From: Agrypnia vestita
Taxonomy: Eukaryota; Arthropoda; Insecta; Trichoptera; Phryganeidae
Direction of reading: 5' to 3'
DNA length: 64,000 bases
Assembly (NCBI GenBank): GCA_016648135.1
Contig: JADDOH010024887.1
Span: 28,005 to 92,004 of the forward strand
Shown here: positions 12,796-24,633 of the stretch, one piece after another
How the letters are laid out: each line of letters opens with the position of its first letter
Position numbering within the stretch: the first letter of the stretch is position 1
Program-made: the position numbers and the translations under genes
The notes under the pieces: generated by a model
What the model saw: only the letters and a program-made list of their open reading frames with translations
Told to the model about the DNA's origin: nothing
Databases searched by the model: none

Positions 12796-13155
12796 ATATT
12801 TATTAATTTTAGTTGGCAGATTCAACTTTGACATTAGGCGTCGGAACAAAATGTCAAATTCGATATAATTAGGGTTATGTTGAATTTAGTTTTCTCAGGA
12901 TAAATTTGGTTTAGAAAAAAACGGTTCGACAAAATGAACGTTCAACACAATTATGCCACGGGTTCAGAGTGTTGATGCACAACGTGTTTAATATTTGGAT
13001 ACTGCATGGGGGATGTTAAAAAATCTATTATCGAAAGCGTATGAAAGCGTGATTTGCTTGTTTTACAACATGCTTTTACAATGGTTCGCGCTTCAACATG
13101 CTTTACTAGAAGTTTATCACAGAGATTTTACCGAACCTGCATTACTTTTATTTTT

Positions 13156-13410
13156 ATACTAGCTGTGCCCGCGCGGCTTCGCACGCGTAGATTTTTAGTA
13201 CACTGTTTCAATCTTCATAGAACTTTCGCGAATCTTCTAGAACATTTTCCTTTTCCAGAACTTTCAAGAAATTTATCGAATGTACAGGAACCTCCTAGAC
13301 ACACCGACACATTCCGCCACTCAGTTTAGAACCTTATAGAACTTTCGGGAATTTTCTAGAACTTCCTAGAGAAGGTTTTTCCGGAACCTTCTAGACTCAC
13401 CGACACACTC
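13156..13410 (-). mobile_element. RTE-like 3' end with pentamer-rich tail
   Basis: The terminal block AGCTGTGCCCGCGCGGCTTC (on +) is the common complement of the GCCGCGCGGGCACAGCTAGT end of many insect RTE-type repeats. The adjoining 13215-13400 is filled with 5-bp-spaced GAA/TTC units, listed separately. A degenerate relative of the pentamer block lies at 7485-7560. Confidence 0.5.
13220..13396. promoter_or_regulatory. cluster of heat-shock-element-like arrays
   Basis: Four arrays of inverted GAA/TTC units spaced by exactly two bases occur here. The first (13220-13242) reads GAA-ct-TTC-gc-GAA-tc-TTC-ta-GAA, which is five perfect units. The second (13253-13280) has five perfect units and one near-unit. 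The third (13329-13371) has six perfect units plus near-units. The fourth (13384-13396) has two and a half. This is the binding consensus of heat shock factor, which needs three units. No coding gene is adjacent, so any function is unknown. The block sits in a repeat-derived tail. Confidence 0.5.
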
Positions 13411-13786
13411 GACGCGCCTATTTTGAAACAACATTAAGTATTTGCGGCCTTCTCATAACAAAACAATGTGCTAGAAAGCACATTTTCGTCACCCACTCCC
13501 ATCCACGCTCAGCCACTCCCACTAAACTCGCATATTTTCGATGTGACACCAAGGGCTATCCACCACCATAACCACCGGTGGGTTGTTGTGGCTGTTTGTG
13601 GAGAAAACTTGGCGGATAGGGAAACACGGGTTTCTTTTTATATATATATATATTGATTATTAAAAAAACATAATAAAGAATTGAAAGAAAGAAGAAGTGA
13701 ACAGTCCACAACAAAGTGCGTATAATTTACGACCTCGGAAGAAATAATCAGTTCGGCCTCCACCCCCGCGGTGATAGGACGCCCTC

Positions 13787-13816
13787 CTGATGACACTGGA
13801 TAAGACTTCAACGAAA
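13787..13816 (+). ncRNA. hammerhead-core-like motif 4
   Basis: CTGATGA, a 19-nt insert with little pairing, then GAAACGTC. The core letters are perfect but stem II is weak. Confidence 0.2.
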
Positions 13817-13989
13817 CGTCGAGATTTGCTTCTCAGTGAAATAAATATACGCTTCGTGTATAATATCCGTTTCATTTAACACAAGATTTTTTAATGCCCA
13901 ATATTCTAAAATAAACAAGAAAAACTTTTGTCACTCTTCAAAATTGTGTTTGCATCTAAAGCTCATTTACATGAATAAATTATTTTGTC

Positions 13990-14300
13990 TATATACGACA
14001 ACGAAATTGGTCACTGTGCCCACCTACAGGCGCGCTGGGCCGGAAAATGTACGGTCGCCCGGCCGTACCGTGTCGCAGGTTCCCCAGGAGCCAATTGTCT
14101 GGGCGGAGAAAACTTTTCCGGATCGCCCTTGCCGAGGCGACCCGGCGCGGCGGCTGATTGAATTATTGCGGGAAAATTTGACATTTACGCGCCGCGGATG
14201 GAAACGGATTGAAACCTAAATTATTGCGGAAATGGAGTGTCCGGATACACTGCGGGAGAATCGGGAGGAAAATGAATTTGAGGTTAAGGAATAAAATAAA
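13990..14300. other. GC-rich island 3
   Basis: It contains CGGTCGCCCGGCCGTACCGT (a local palindrome) and GGCGACCCGGCGCGGCGGCT. An ORF spans it (13944-14219), but the peptide has no recognisable domain. A CTACAG precedes the GC-rich part. It is a candidate upstream exon or regulatory block. Confidence 0.25.
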
Positions 14301-14454
14301 AAATGAGAGGAAATTACGGTTGGGACGATGTCACATTTTGTCTAATTTTTTAAAACACTTGTTCGCCTTGTATAGGTCCGTATCTATAAATACACGCACC
14401 GAGGGTAGCAGTTGCGAAAATAAAGACCCATTTGGTCAAGATTTTTGTGGGCTG

Positions 14455-14625
14455 TAAAACCAACGGCAGCAATATCTAAAAAAAATTAAAAAATATTTGA
14501 ATGCAGTCACCGAGGATTACTAATTTAAAATGTACTGAATTCTAAATTTTATGTATCTATTTCTTCCAAAATCATGTTCCCTTTAAATTTATAGGCCATA
14601 TTTCCTATAAAATTTCCTATTGAAG
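14455..14625. repeat. AGGCAGCAATATC repeat (copy 1)
   Basis: It starts with AAAACCAACGGCAGCAATAT and shares AATGTACTGAATTCTAAATT and a TTTATAGGCCATATTTCCTA block with 43125-43350. The right inverted end is missing. Confidence 0.6.
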
Positions 14626-14825
14626 TCTCGCAAAGACGAAGCTATTTATATGAGAAACATGTATGGTAGACTTTTTATAGGATTTTACAGGATATTTTAC
14701 AACCAGTATGAGCTGGCTTAAGTGATCACTTCTACACAATGCAACATTCACCAATTCCATTGTATGAATTAATTTATTTTATTCTTCTATAATTTATCTT
14801 AATTAATAATAATCCCTCTGCGGAC
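14625..14825. repeat. repeat family A (copy 3)
   Basis: It contains AAGACGAAGCTATTTATATG, GAGCTGGCTTAAGTGATCAC and the TAATTTATCTTAATTAATAA end. It directly follows a copy of the AGGCAGCAATATC repeat. Confidence 0.6.
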
Positions 14826-14829
14826 AAAG

Positions 14830-17800
14830 TCCAGTGATTGTATTCTCAGAATATATACCCATACAAAAATATTGTCAAAAGAATATATCATCTCTTTTTA
14901 AAAATCACCCAATTTTACCTTCCCGAGGGTGGTGTCCCCTTATGTAAACGTTGCACAATGTTTATTTTCCTCCATATAGGTTCTGCAATACGTCCCAAGA
15001 CGTAAAGATGCAATGAACGAGGCTGGTGATACGAGGTTGAGTCGAGGGAAACCATGCCCGTAGAACGAATTAATCGGATCTGGCCAAACTGCGACCAATG
15101 GCTCACTTCAAGAAGCCGTCAAGATTCCTGCAGATCGGAACCAATGACGTTGTGGTGCAATCTTAGCCAGCGACCACTATCACTCCAAAGGAGAAAAACA
15201 ACTTTTTAAAATACATAGCAAATCAATAAAGTGCACACTTCATGAATATCGTAAAAACCATATCCATAATTAGCGAAGGGATATTTGAAAGAAAACTGAC
15301 AAAGTAATTTGAGCGAAATATCAAATTACTTTCAAATATACGAATTAACAAAATTTTAAAGGTCGCACGGTAAAAATTTAATCTAAATTTGCTAAAAAAT
15401 CTCCTCTACCAAAAAAGTAATTTAAAATGTAATCTGGAATAATCACATCCCTCCTTCGGAAATCTTTTCCCGTGTCAAAATATTTAACGCGCCTTTAATA
15501 TTTCAACCAAAGAGCTTGTATCGGAACCCCGTTTGAAGGCATCACAAGCCTATATAAATATTGACGGAATTCTAATGTTGGTCCTGTATTCTGTACGGTG
15601 TACGCTTGCATGCACACGCTGTATATGTTCCGCTCTCGAGATATCCGTGTTTCCTCATTCACAACCTATAATATGTTTATGGCGGGTTACGGTTACGGAT
15701 CGGAAAGGGTTTATAAATACTACTGGTTTAATACTACAGAGTATGCGAAATATTTTTAGCATATGGTATAATTATTAATGAATTTTTATTTATTTTAGTT
15801 TTGGTTTTTGTTTTTTCTACTATTTTTATTTGATGCGAGAATATTGCTATTACACGTTTCAATCTTAATCTAGTTTGCAATTTCATGATGTTTTTAAATT
15901 ACTTTTTTTCTTTATTTTGTATTTGCACATTTAAAAAATTAAAATACTGTAGATATGCCTATACGGAATATTTTTTTGAAGATATGCGTATGCGGATTAC
16001 CAATTAATATTTTAAATATTTTTTAAGCCCAATAAAAATAAAAACTGTGGTATGCATATATAAACTGTATTGATAATTAGATTATATGGATATGTAATTC
16101 TATCATTGGCATGTATATACATACATTGAATAATATATTATTTTAAAAGCCCGTATGGGCGTTACTAAATAAATAAATTAAACAATTGTGCATTTAATAA
16201 GAGGGATATGGGGATGAGGGATAACATGAATATATGTACATTTTTTATAATATACAGGCATACGAAATAAGTAAATATTTTTTCAAATAAATATTGATTA
16301 TCAAAGCTATTATATTTTAAATGGAAAAATAAAAATAAAAATTCAAAATGATTTTTTTAGTAATTGATTGCATTATTGAAACCTAGATAAAACGACAGTT
16401 GATGTGGATAAGCCGAAAGTCACAAAATTTGCAAAATCAGGGATGCTTGTACGGCTTGTCCGTAAAGAGCGTATAAATGATGCGAAATCCCCAAAGTGAA
16501 TGCTCAGTAATGAACCGGAAGGAAAACAATGAATAATAATGAAGGGAATGATTTTATTATATTCATAATACACGAAGCAATGATAAAATGCTACGGTACA
16601 TTTGACCTTCCTACCATTCTTCTATAGTTACCTTTTTCGATGATTACAAAATTCCATTTTCCCTGTAAATTCTGATAAAGTTTTACCCTTTCTGGAGTAT
16701 TCAACAAATTTGTTGGCGAATCTCGCCTAAGCAGTTGTTTCCCATTCTTGCTCTCAACTTTCCGCTTTCAACGCTTGACAAATTGAAAGCCTGTGCCTTT
16801 TCTTCGCTACGTTCACGATTGAAAATGTCCAACTGCGCGCGACTTCAACTAATTAATTTAAAAAGTTTTGTATTCATTTGAAAGATTTTGCTGTTTTGAA
16901 CGATACACGTTAATTAGAATTTTCTAAAACTCGTACATTTATTACTTCCACATCAAAACTCTGTTCGCGTAACTGTTTATCCTATTTTATGAAATATTGT
17001 ATTGCAATATCTCGTTAATTTTAAATTATAAACTCTAGTGATGTTATACGCGAATTATTTTAGTAATTGTAATTTAGTATTTTAGTAATACACATTACCA
17101 ATTGGAATATATTAAACAATATGAATTTACTTTTACCATCATCCGTTTTCCACAACTTCTTCACAATTCTCACAGTGATTATCAGTTATATTTCAATATT
17201 TTTTTCAAGGTGTTCACTGTTTATTTGTGCGTGCATACGGTGCATGGCACCATTGAAAAAGTTAGTAAAAAAACAAAGGGAAATCCTCACAGTTAAAACA
17301 ATATTAAGAACAGGTACACAAAATAACAATCACAAACTAAAACAAACACACCTAGTCTAATTTGTCTCGGCAGTGATGAGTTTATATGGTAGTTTGTTCG
17401 CGTCTTATCGTAATAGAATTTATCTTTTAAACGCGTTGACAATGGAAGAATGTTAGCTAAATAGACACGGAACTGTCATGCACTGGGCGTCTACGTAAAG
17501 TAGTACCTACTTAAATATAATAATATATACGAATATAAATATATGAAATTGTTCACTTGCTTCATACTAACTACTACACCCCTGTTGATGTCGTCGTTGC
17601 AAAAATTCAATTCCGGCTGGTATACGACGTGCATTTTTTGTCCATCTGTAACACGGTCGCCTAATATTAATCGGGAGTTCAAGCCTCATCCAGGAATACC
17701 GAAAAGTAAATACTATTTCCGTGGTACCTACAAGAATCTATCTTAGTTAAAAAAAAAGCATTCATAAAAAATCTTAATTTTTCAAAAATCAAAAATTCTG

Positions 17801-18180
17801 TTTCTCGATATACCTAATTGTTGAATATAAATTTTAAGTACAAAATATGTCGTGAAGGCCCTTTCTGTAAACGCAATATAACTATACAAGATCGTCATTC
17901 ATAAAGCTGAAAAAATATATATATTTCTTACATTCATATCAAAGAGATAAAATATTCCAATTGTTAAAAAAATGCCGCTACTGAGAAGCGGCAAACGAAA
18001 TGAGATTTTATTACAATTTTTAGGAAGTAATATTTTTACCAATGTAAATTTTACGAGTTTAGGTAGGTACATTTTTTGTACGTATCGGCTGATTTAATAG
18101 CACACTCGTTCCTACCTGTAAATACATCTTTTTTTTTACAAGGACAAGTAATAGAAAGTAGGGAGCTAACTTATGTAACG
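14830..18180. other. no gene seen
   Basis: Apart from the retroelement end at 15095-15190, this is AT-rich DNA with chance ORFs only. Confidence 0.5.
15095..15190 (-). pseudogene. non-LTR reverse transcriptase end, remnant
   Basis: The - strand reads RWLRLHHNVIGSDLQES and then a stop, a typical last segment of a retrotransposon ORF. A related stretch (CCAACGGCTCACTTCGGG) is at about 23045-23080. It is a short fragment only. Confidence 0.35.
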
Positions 18181-18184
18181 CCAT

Positions 18185-18605
18185 GCTAATTCTGTCTATT
18201 ATGCCATCCATCAGAATACTACAAGGGCGCTCTCAGAGAGGAAGAGGTCCATCTGTTCCTCTGCTCTGTGCCACGCTTCGCCACTTGGCCAGTCGTTCAC
18301 ACCATCCAAATCGCTTGAAAAGGACTTAATTAGGTGGCTTGATCTTGTCACGAATGCCAAAGAAGCGACTATCAACGTGTGTCTCCTTGGCTCTCCAGAG
18401 GGAAGGCGGCTGAAGGGTCGTTGCAACTCTGGAGATTATGCAAGGAGAGATTGGGCCTTGACTTGTAAATAGTGTCGAAGCGGCCCAAGACAGGGGAAGA
18501 TGAAAGCGCCTTGTCATTGTGCCTCCAACCCTTGACAAAAGACTTGACCTTGACTAAAACAAAGAAACTAAGGTCAATTTTCCTTCGTTTTCCCCAGACC
18601 ATCGA
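18185..18605 (-). other. GC-richer block, possible retroelement remnant
   Basis: The - strand has the fragment RLAKWRSVAQSRGTDGPLPL, reminiscent of the DR..W end of non-LTR reverse transcriptases. Overlapping frames are open because of composition. The evidence is weak. Confidence 0.3.
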
Positions 18606-19247
18606 CCGCCATGAGATTGTACGGGAAAACTCAGGAATCTTTTAAGTGCATTTTTATTTAATCTCTGTTTTAATCAAAAGACCAGCGATTTTCATCACAA
18701 TATTGTTACGGTATCGCGGGAGTGAGGGACAAATGAAACCCTTTAATTAATGTGATAAATTAATGTTTTTTTATCACCAAAATCGCTGAAGATGAACTTA
18801 AGTGAGGCAGTATTACGTAATTTAGACTAATTTCACACTCTTCTTCTGAAAATATTTGCACATCTGTGATCGCACTTATTCACTATCAAGCGCTCAGTAG
18901 GTGCCCTCGCAATCTATTTTCCCTGGTCGCTTATAATTCGCAGTAGTCGCCGCTTTCGTTTCTATCGAATCGCCGAACTGTCACAGTAAACTGTAGGTAA
19001 TCCGCAATGGCGTCGTCTCGTTTATATGTATACCGTTTCGGTTTTCCAGACAGCATTCCTACTGTTTATTCTAGAAACTTTTAGTAATTTCCATTTTATT
19101 GTAAAACGTCCAGAGTTCTGAAAAATCCTGGATTATGTGTCATTGTTTCTGTTTCCGCAGTCTCGTGACATTACCAAAACGTAATATTAGATTATGATAG
19201 ATATCTCCTACAAATTGTTCTCTTGCTATGTATGCATTATTCTTTCT

Positions 19248-19300
19248 ATAACGAAGCAAGTCCACAGAAAGTGCTACTTTCTGTCGACTTGCTTCGTTAT
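19248..19300. repeat. 53-nt near-perfect hairpin
   Basis: Two 25-base arms (19248-19272 and 19276-19300) are complementary with a single mismatch around a 3-base loop GCT. The arms start ATAACGAAGCAAGTC. No terminator or miRNA context is apparent. Confidence 0.85.
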
Positions 19301-19784
19301 CTCGAATATGTATGTAAACGTTTTTGTTAGATTGCAGTAATCCGAGGTGTTTGTTATTTCTTCTCAATGTTATGCATTACGTAATACGCTACACGGGCAC
19401 AATGAACGAAGAAACAGACGTATGTAAGTAATGTGTATTTGTTGATATTTGCTTATTCGGTTGTTCGTGTTGCAGCAAACACCCGTGCAGGAAATCTACA
19501 AAGTGTAATTTTGCTTTAATGGTTTCGAATGCGCTTTGATTCGAACGAAATGGTTCTGAACAATCCTTGGCGTTCAATTCGAATGTTATTCTGTTACATA
19601 TTCAATTAGCATTTCCAGTGTCCTTATTGAATTAATATAATTACAACATTATAATCGATTTATTTATTCACCTGTGTACGAATAATTAACCTGTTGATTA
19701 GTGAATCCAATACCGATCCAAAATGGATTTAAGGATTTGATTATAAAATCTTATTTTCTCATTTAAGATAAATTTTATAGAAGA

Positions 19785-19930
19785 CTGACAGAGACGAAGC
19801 ATTTTATTTTGAGAAATGTGTATGAAGTCTTTGATACAGGGCTCACAACGTGTATAAGCTGGCTTAAGTGATCACTCTACACAATGCAACATCCACACAT
19901 TATCAAATGTTTAAAAGTTGTATATATGTA
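19785..19930. repeat. repeat family A (copy 4)
   Basis: It contains GACAGAGACGAAGCATTTTA and AGCTGGCTTAAGTGATCACT followed by CTACACAATGCAACATCCA. Confidence 0.6.
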
Positions 19931-20529
19931 GGTATGTTCCAAATTGAAACCTTCCATATATTTGAAAATTTCAATTTGGAATATAATTTCTTATTTTCTT
20001 CTTAATGTTACATTTATATCCAAAAGAACAAATATGTTATGAAGGATACTAACAATATGTATAGCCATGCCGAAGTTTTGAACATTGAGTCTTCTTGTCT
20101 TGATATTATTTGTGTACACACATTACCCGTACTTTCTTCGATCATCACCGGTGAATTTAGACACGATAACTCTCTAATTTTTATCAATTGTCTTTCAAAC
20201 TTTTCTTACAAATTGACCTCCTAGCGTCTTGTCTAATTCCTAACCGGCCTGATCCGTTACCTTATTTCAAAGTAACGGCTATTCGACTAAGCTGAGAATT
20301 TTTCTAAGCTGAGAATTTCAAACACATCGACAAAGTGTGCATGTTTCGTGCGGCCAGTGCCGAAATGATTTTTCATATATTATTTTTATCGAAGTATTTT
20401 TTTTGTTCTATCACTAACGGAAATATTATCTTTAGTTTGATCTTTAGTCACTTTTTATGAAGTAATTTTTAGATGTGTATGTAAGAAATTGGTATTTACC
20501 AACTTTTAAAATAGTATTAGTATGTATTT

Positions 20530-20660
20530 ATTTTATACAGTATTCATTTCGTCAAAATTGATAAAGTGTACAACGTTATACAAAAGCGCTAAAAAGTGCA
20601 AAAAAACACATGATTATTATGATAATACAAACCAATGGAAATAGACTCGATGATATTAAA
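20530..20660. repeat. repeat family B (copy 2)
   Basis: It contains GTCAAAATTGATAAAGTGTA, CAACGTTATACAAAAGCGCT and an ACCAATGGAAATAGACTCGA end matching copy 1. Confidence 0.5.
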
Positions 20661-20786
20661 TTAAAACCATCTACTATTTGTTAATTGTCACATTTCAAAT
20701 GAATTATTTTAATGTTGACTAATCCTTCAGGAAAAGTTTTACCTCCAAACGTAAGCAAAAGCTTTCAGGTTTTAGCTTTCAAATCT

Positions 20787-20965
20787 TGTTGGTCTTGTGG
20801 TTAGAATCTCGCCTCGTGATCCAATGGTCGCGGGTTCGAATCTCACTCCAGACCAGCAAGTTAGTCCTATTTTCATAGCACAAGCGTTTAGCTTAGTTTG
20901 AGAATAGTAAGAATATTGATGTGACACGTATTCCGTGTTCGCATCTCTATTTAAAAAAAATAAAA
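20787..20965 (+). mobile_element. tRNA-derived SINE, family 1 (copy 2)
   Basis: This is the most complete copy. It has an A-box-like TTGTGGTTAGAATCTCGCC, a perfect B box GGTTCGAATC, the CCAGCAAGTTAGTCCTATTT block, then GTGACACGTATTCCGTGTTC and GCATCTCTAT with an A-rich end. It is shorter than copy 1, which carries extra sequence between head and tail. Confidence 0.75.
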
Positions 20966-21094
20966 ACAGGTTTCAAAAATATATTTTCATTTTTTATTAA
21001 TTTTTCCATTGCAACATTACATTTAAATGAATCGCCTATTCGCATTTCACTATCGGCTGGTTTTTACGTCTTACCGAGAAGATAAAGTTTTACG

Positions 21095-21370
21095 ATAAAT
21101 TAGAATAAATCCATTGTATTGTCACGCAATGTGGGATTTACCGCTTTGATGGCTCCGGCAAACTTCCGCTCCATTTTATTTCCATTTTTCTTCACAACTA
21201 CCACAATCCCTCGCCGACAAGTTTCCAGGGATGACTTATAGGGGATTTCTCCTGTCCCGCTGCTCGGGTCGCGCTCCGGGAACATTATGTGATGGCAGCC
21301 TTCTTCAGCAGCCAGCTTTCCTGTCTGTAGTCCCTGCAGCAACGAAACTAAAGCCTTGAGCACCATCAAG
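21095..21370. other. GC-richer block with open - strand frame
   Basis: The - strand encodes 89 residues including LVSLLQGLQTGKLAAEEGCH and IVVVVKKNGNKMERKFAGA. I do not recognise the family. The composition is coding-like compared with its flanks. It could be an exon of an unrecognised gene, a decayed mobile element or chance. Confidence 0.25.
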
Positions 21371-21659
21371 ATACGCTTGGCACTATTTGTTTCATCTATA
21401 CGATTTTATCACGCCTGGGTGTTTTTGTGGTATGTTTCTCTATAGTAATGGTCTTTTGTAGCGTCAAAATTAAAATTATTATTATAAAGTGTAGGTTAAC
21501 ATGTTCATCCCTATGATTTGAACATGTTCAATTATTTTTAAGTTCTGAACATATTTCCAATGGAAAGAGCGTACAAATATTTAGTTTAGACGGCTTATGA
21601 ACTCATTTTTGACAAATATGTTTGTTAACAATTTCTTGCCATGGGGTGTTCAATTACAT

Positions 21660-23010
21660 TATTCTTTTGCGTTTTTCTCGAAGCTCCCCTTTTCAGTCTC
21701 TTGGAGACGATATCTCAGAAATTATTAAACCGATTTGGTTAAAATTTTGCACACAACATACATAATTTAACAAGAAAATATGTCTTCAAAAGCTGGGCGC
21801 GTTACGGAGAAACACCTTTGCAGATAATTCCACCATTTTTAATTTTTTAAAACAATTTGTTAAGGAAAAATTAATGTATGCCGTAAACAATTATAGTAAA
21901 AAAATATGTGTTACGTCAAAATAATGTTTTGAATTTGAGTGTATTTTTTGATGCCTCAAGCTGGTGTGATCTCTTAAGCGAAAATTATTTTTATATCGAT
22001 CATATTAGTTTAGATTAATATTTGAACGAGCTCACCGAGTGACAGGGGTCGGTATCTTTATTGCAAAACTTTTCCAAAGGGGTTCCGACCCGCTGTTAAC
22101 TAAACGGGCGGGCAGACCGTACGGACCACACCCCTCATTGATTTGGTTCGCTAATTTTATTTAGGGGAAAGGTAATTATTTTATTAATAACGGTTATTTG
22201 GTGACTTATTTTCCTTGTGGGTGACATTATTCATATATTTATTTGTCTTCGTGAACCGTGTTACAAACGTTAAAGGTCTCTAATTTTTATTTTGATGGCG
22301 CTAGTTACAAATTATTTTTAACCATGCTAGTACTTAACTGGTTACGCACCATCTTCATATTTTCTTTCATTGTTTTTGCTTTATCGCATAGCGTGAAGTT
22401 TGAAGAGTAATTTTAGTCATCATTCTTCGAAAAAAAAATTGGCGTGGTAGGTGAATTTTACAAGAATTTCTTTTTCGTTTTTCTCGAATCTTCTTTTTGG
22501 TGGATAAAATATCCCGAAAACTAATTTCTTCGACGTCTTCCTAATAACATTATATACGGTGTAGCTTATAATTTTTCTTGATAAAATACGCCGCTTGTTT
22601 AATATGAATTTTTAACTTAAAATTCAAAATTATTTTCAAATTGAGAGCAATTTGAAAATAATTTTATGCAAAAAAAAATTATGCAAAAAAAAAATTATGT
22701 AAAAAAAAAATTATGCAAAAAAATAATTGGTATGCTGTATCATAGAAATTACTTTTTCATTTCGGTCAAGCCTTGACGGCATGATTAAATCCATCAGCTG
22801 CGAGCGTCGCGGAAAAGGACCTTTGCGGGACAGTAGTTACATAACTCCGCCATTTTGAAATATTTAAAATAATAATGAAAAACATTATCCAATGTATGCC
22901 GTAAAAAATAAAAACAAAACGAATTTTGTGTGTGCATTAGTTAGTTACGTTAAAAATAAATGTTGAATGTATATTTTCATATCTCAAGGTGAAGTTATCT
23001 CAACCCCTTA
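21660..23010. repeat. two diverged copies of an unidentified repeat
   Basis: The parts 21660-21985 and 22480-23010 share a TTTTTCTCGAA start, a block with AATGTATGCCGTAAA, and a CATATCTCAAG/GATGCCTCAAG end. The stretch between them includes a GC-rich piece (22030-22135) of unknown nature. There is no readable protein. Confidence 0.4.
22620..22730. repeat. short palindrome and ATTATGCA(A)n array
   Basis: The palindrome AAATTATTTTCAAATTG..CAATTTGAAAATAATTT is followed by four units of TTATG(C/T)AAAAAAAAA. It is simple-sequence DNA with no coding capacity. Confidence 0.8.
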
Positions 23011-24086
23011 GACCATCGGATGTAAGAAGATCTGGTGAATCTGTAACCAACGGCTCACTTCGGGATGTTGCAGGTCGAAGTAAAAGGCGCCATCTACATA
23101 TGTACTTTTAGCTGTGGTGTCGTCTTATCATCGCTACCGCGACTTCTCTGCCAAGAGGGTAGAGAAGGGGAGGAAGAGCACATAAACATGTCATTTTCTT
23201 ATCTTACTTCTGTAACAACCTTTATTATAACAATACGTTTTCTTATTTGTTTCAGAAACCTCAATTGTTGGCTGAAAATACACATCTTGAAAAAAGTTGG
23301 TATGTGATTCTTTTTGTTATTATTAGAACGTTTTAGAAAAATTGTGACGTGTCTGTTTATTTCACAACCTACTTACGTTTTATGGAAATATTATAATACA
23401 TGCACTTTTGTGAATAAGTCTTCGAACGATCACCCACAATGCGCGCCGAATCGTATTCTTTAAAGTCAGTGCAACGGTGCGCTTGTACCTTTTTTGTCGG
23501 GCTTGTTCATTCATTGGAGGTGTCATAAAAAAGTTTCTACAACGTTCCTGGGTTAGGAAACAATAAAGAAAAATCCAACAACCGATTGAAAAGTCAGCTG
23601 GTGGAATCCACTATGTGATCGAAAAATTCAAAGTAACCGGTCACATCGAGGACCTTCCGAGAAGTGAATGACTTAAAAAGATCGGCAAATTGTCAGAGCA
23701 CTAGTTAGTGGTATCATCTTTGAGGTCAAGGAAGAAATCAAACAGTGATCTGGCCCAGGATTTTAATGAGTCGTGCGGCGTTTTGACGCTTAGAAGAGTC
23801 CTACAGAAAAATTATCTCCCAGGGTATGTTGCCAAGCGGAAACTATTACTTGGAAAGAATAATCCATAGAGACTATTAAAATTTGCTCAAGCACATATAG
23901 CTTGGACCACGGAAGAACGGAAAATTCCAATTTGGATCACCTCTAAACAGGTGATCCAAATTGGAAATTTTTGGAACTAACAGTTGACAATCCAAAATGT
24001 CCTTAGGTTTTCACGGCCGTTCAGAATCTTCTGTGTATAGTTTTCTGGGATATTCTGCCGTGTGTATGTGTCCTCTCTGGCCAACG

Positions 24087-24117
24087 TTTCGGATCCCATT
24101 GTAGGGTCCATCATCAG
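24087..24117 (-). ncRNA. hammerhead-core-like motif 5a
   Basis: CTGATGA, a stem II of GGACCC with GGGATCC around a short loop, then GAAAC, on the - strand. It is mirrored by the copy at 24139. Confidence 0.3.
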
Positions 24118-24138
24118 GGCTGATGCCCATCATCAGCC

Positions 24139-24169
24139 CTGATGATGGACCCTGCAATGGGATCCGAAA
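24139..24169 (+). ncRNA. hammerhead-core-like motif 5b
   Basis: CTGATGA, a GGACCC..GGGATCC hairpin, then GAAA. It is the other arm of the palindrome. Confidence 0.3.
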
Positions 24170-24485
24170 AGTTGGCCAGAGAGGTCACATATACACGGCA
24201 GAATATCCCAGAAAACTATACACAGAAGAGTTGACAATTCTTTCGCACACACCCTGGAGTATAATTTAAAGACCAATGTTTGGCTGCAACAATTAAGCAC
24301 TAGGGTTAGTTTGGGGGTATTTTTCGGAAAATGGTATCGTACCTTTGTAAGGCAGTATGCTTTTCCACCTGGACGCCAACTTGGGGGCATACTAGATATT
24401 AGGTTTTAATTTTATTTTTAGTGTAGTTATAAGTTAATTGATTTATATTTATATTCAAAGGAAAATAGACCAGAAGACTTATTCA

Positions 24486-24633
24486 CAGTACAGTAGCCGG
24501 CAAACATCTTGAAATTCTGCGGCGTAGTGGGGGGACGTTTGCGCATCTACCTTTCTACCAACGAGACCCAAATTTCGTCTTCTGCGCATTCCCCCACTTA
24601 GCCAAAGAATTTCATGAAGTTTGCCGGCAACTG
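24486..24633. mobile_element. Tc1-type MITE (CAGT termini), copy 1
   Basis: Inverted termini start CAGTAGCCGGCAAAC and end GTTTGCCGGCAACTG, flanked by TA dinucleotides. The inner arms contain GCGTAGTGGGGGGA and its approximate complement. A second copy in the opposite orientation is at 46171-46314. Confidence 0.75.

Larger units (their letters stand above)
24025..24232. repeat. near-perfect ~200-bp palindrome (foldback element)
   Basis: The two arms (about 24017-24117 and 24139-24232) are reverse complements over about 95 bp. Both contain ATCCCATTGTAGGGTCCATC or its complement. The centre is GGGCTGATGCCCATCAT. It is inserted in the Tc1-like remnant. Each arm carries one CTGATGA - hairpin - GAAA motif. 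Confidence 0.85.
23540..24400 (+). pseudogene. Tc1-like transposase remnant interrupted by a palindrome
   Basis: Broken frames give HYVIEKFKVTGHIEDLPRS, then LRRVLQKNYLPGYVAKRKLL, then a LLKFAQAHIAWTTEERK block. These follow the order of Tc1-family transposases (HTH, then R..L...GL.G..A.KKPLL, then A..H..WT...W). After the foldback insert at 24025-24232 the homology resumes with an EYNLKTNVWLQ-like block. Many stops are present and the catalytic triad is not intact. Confidence 0.65.

Noticed and set aside
20800..20860. Functional tRNA gene
   Set aside because: It has the pol III boxes, but the same body and tail occur in other copies and no cloverleaf forms.
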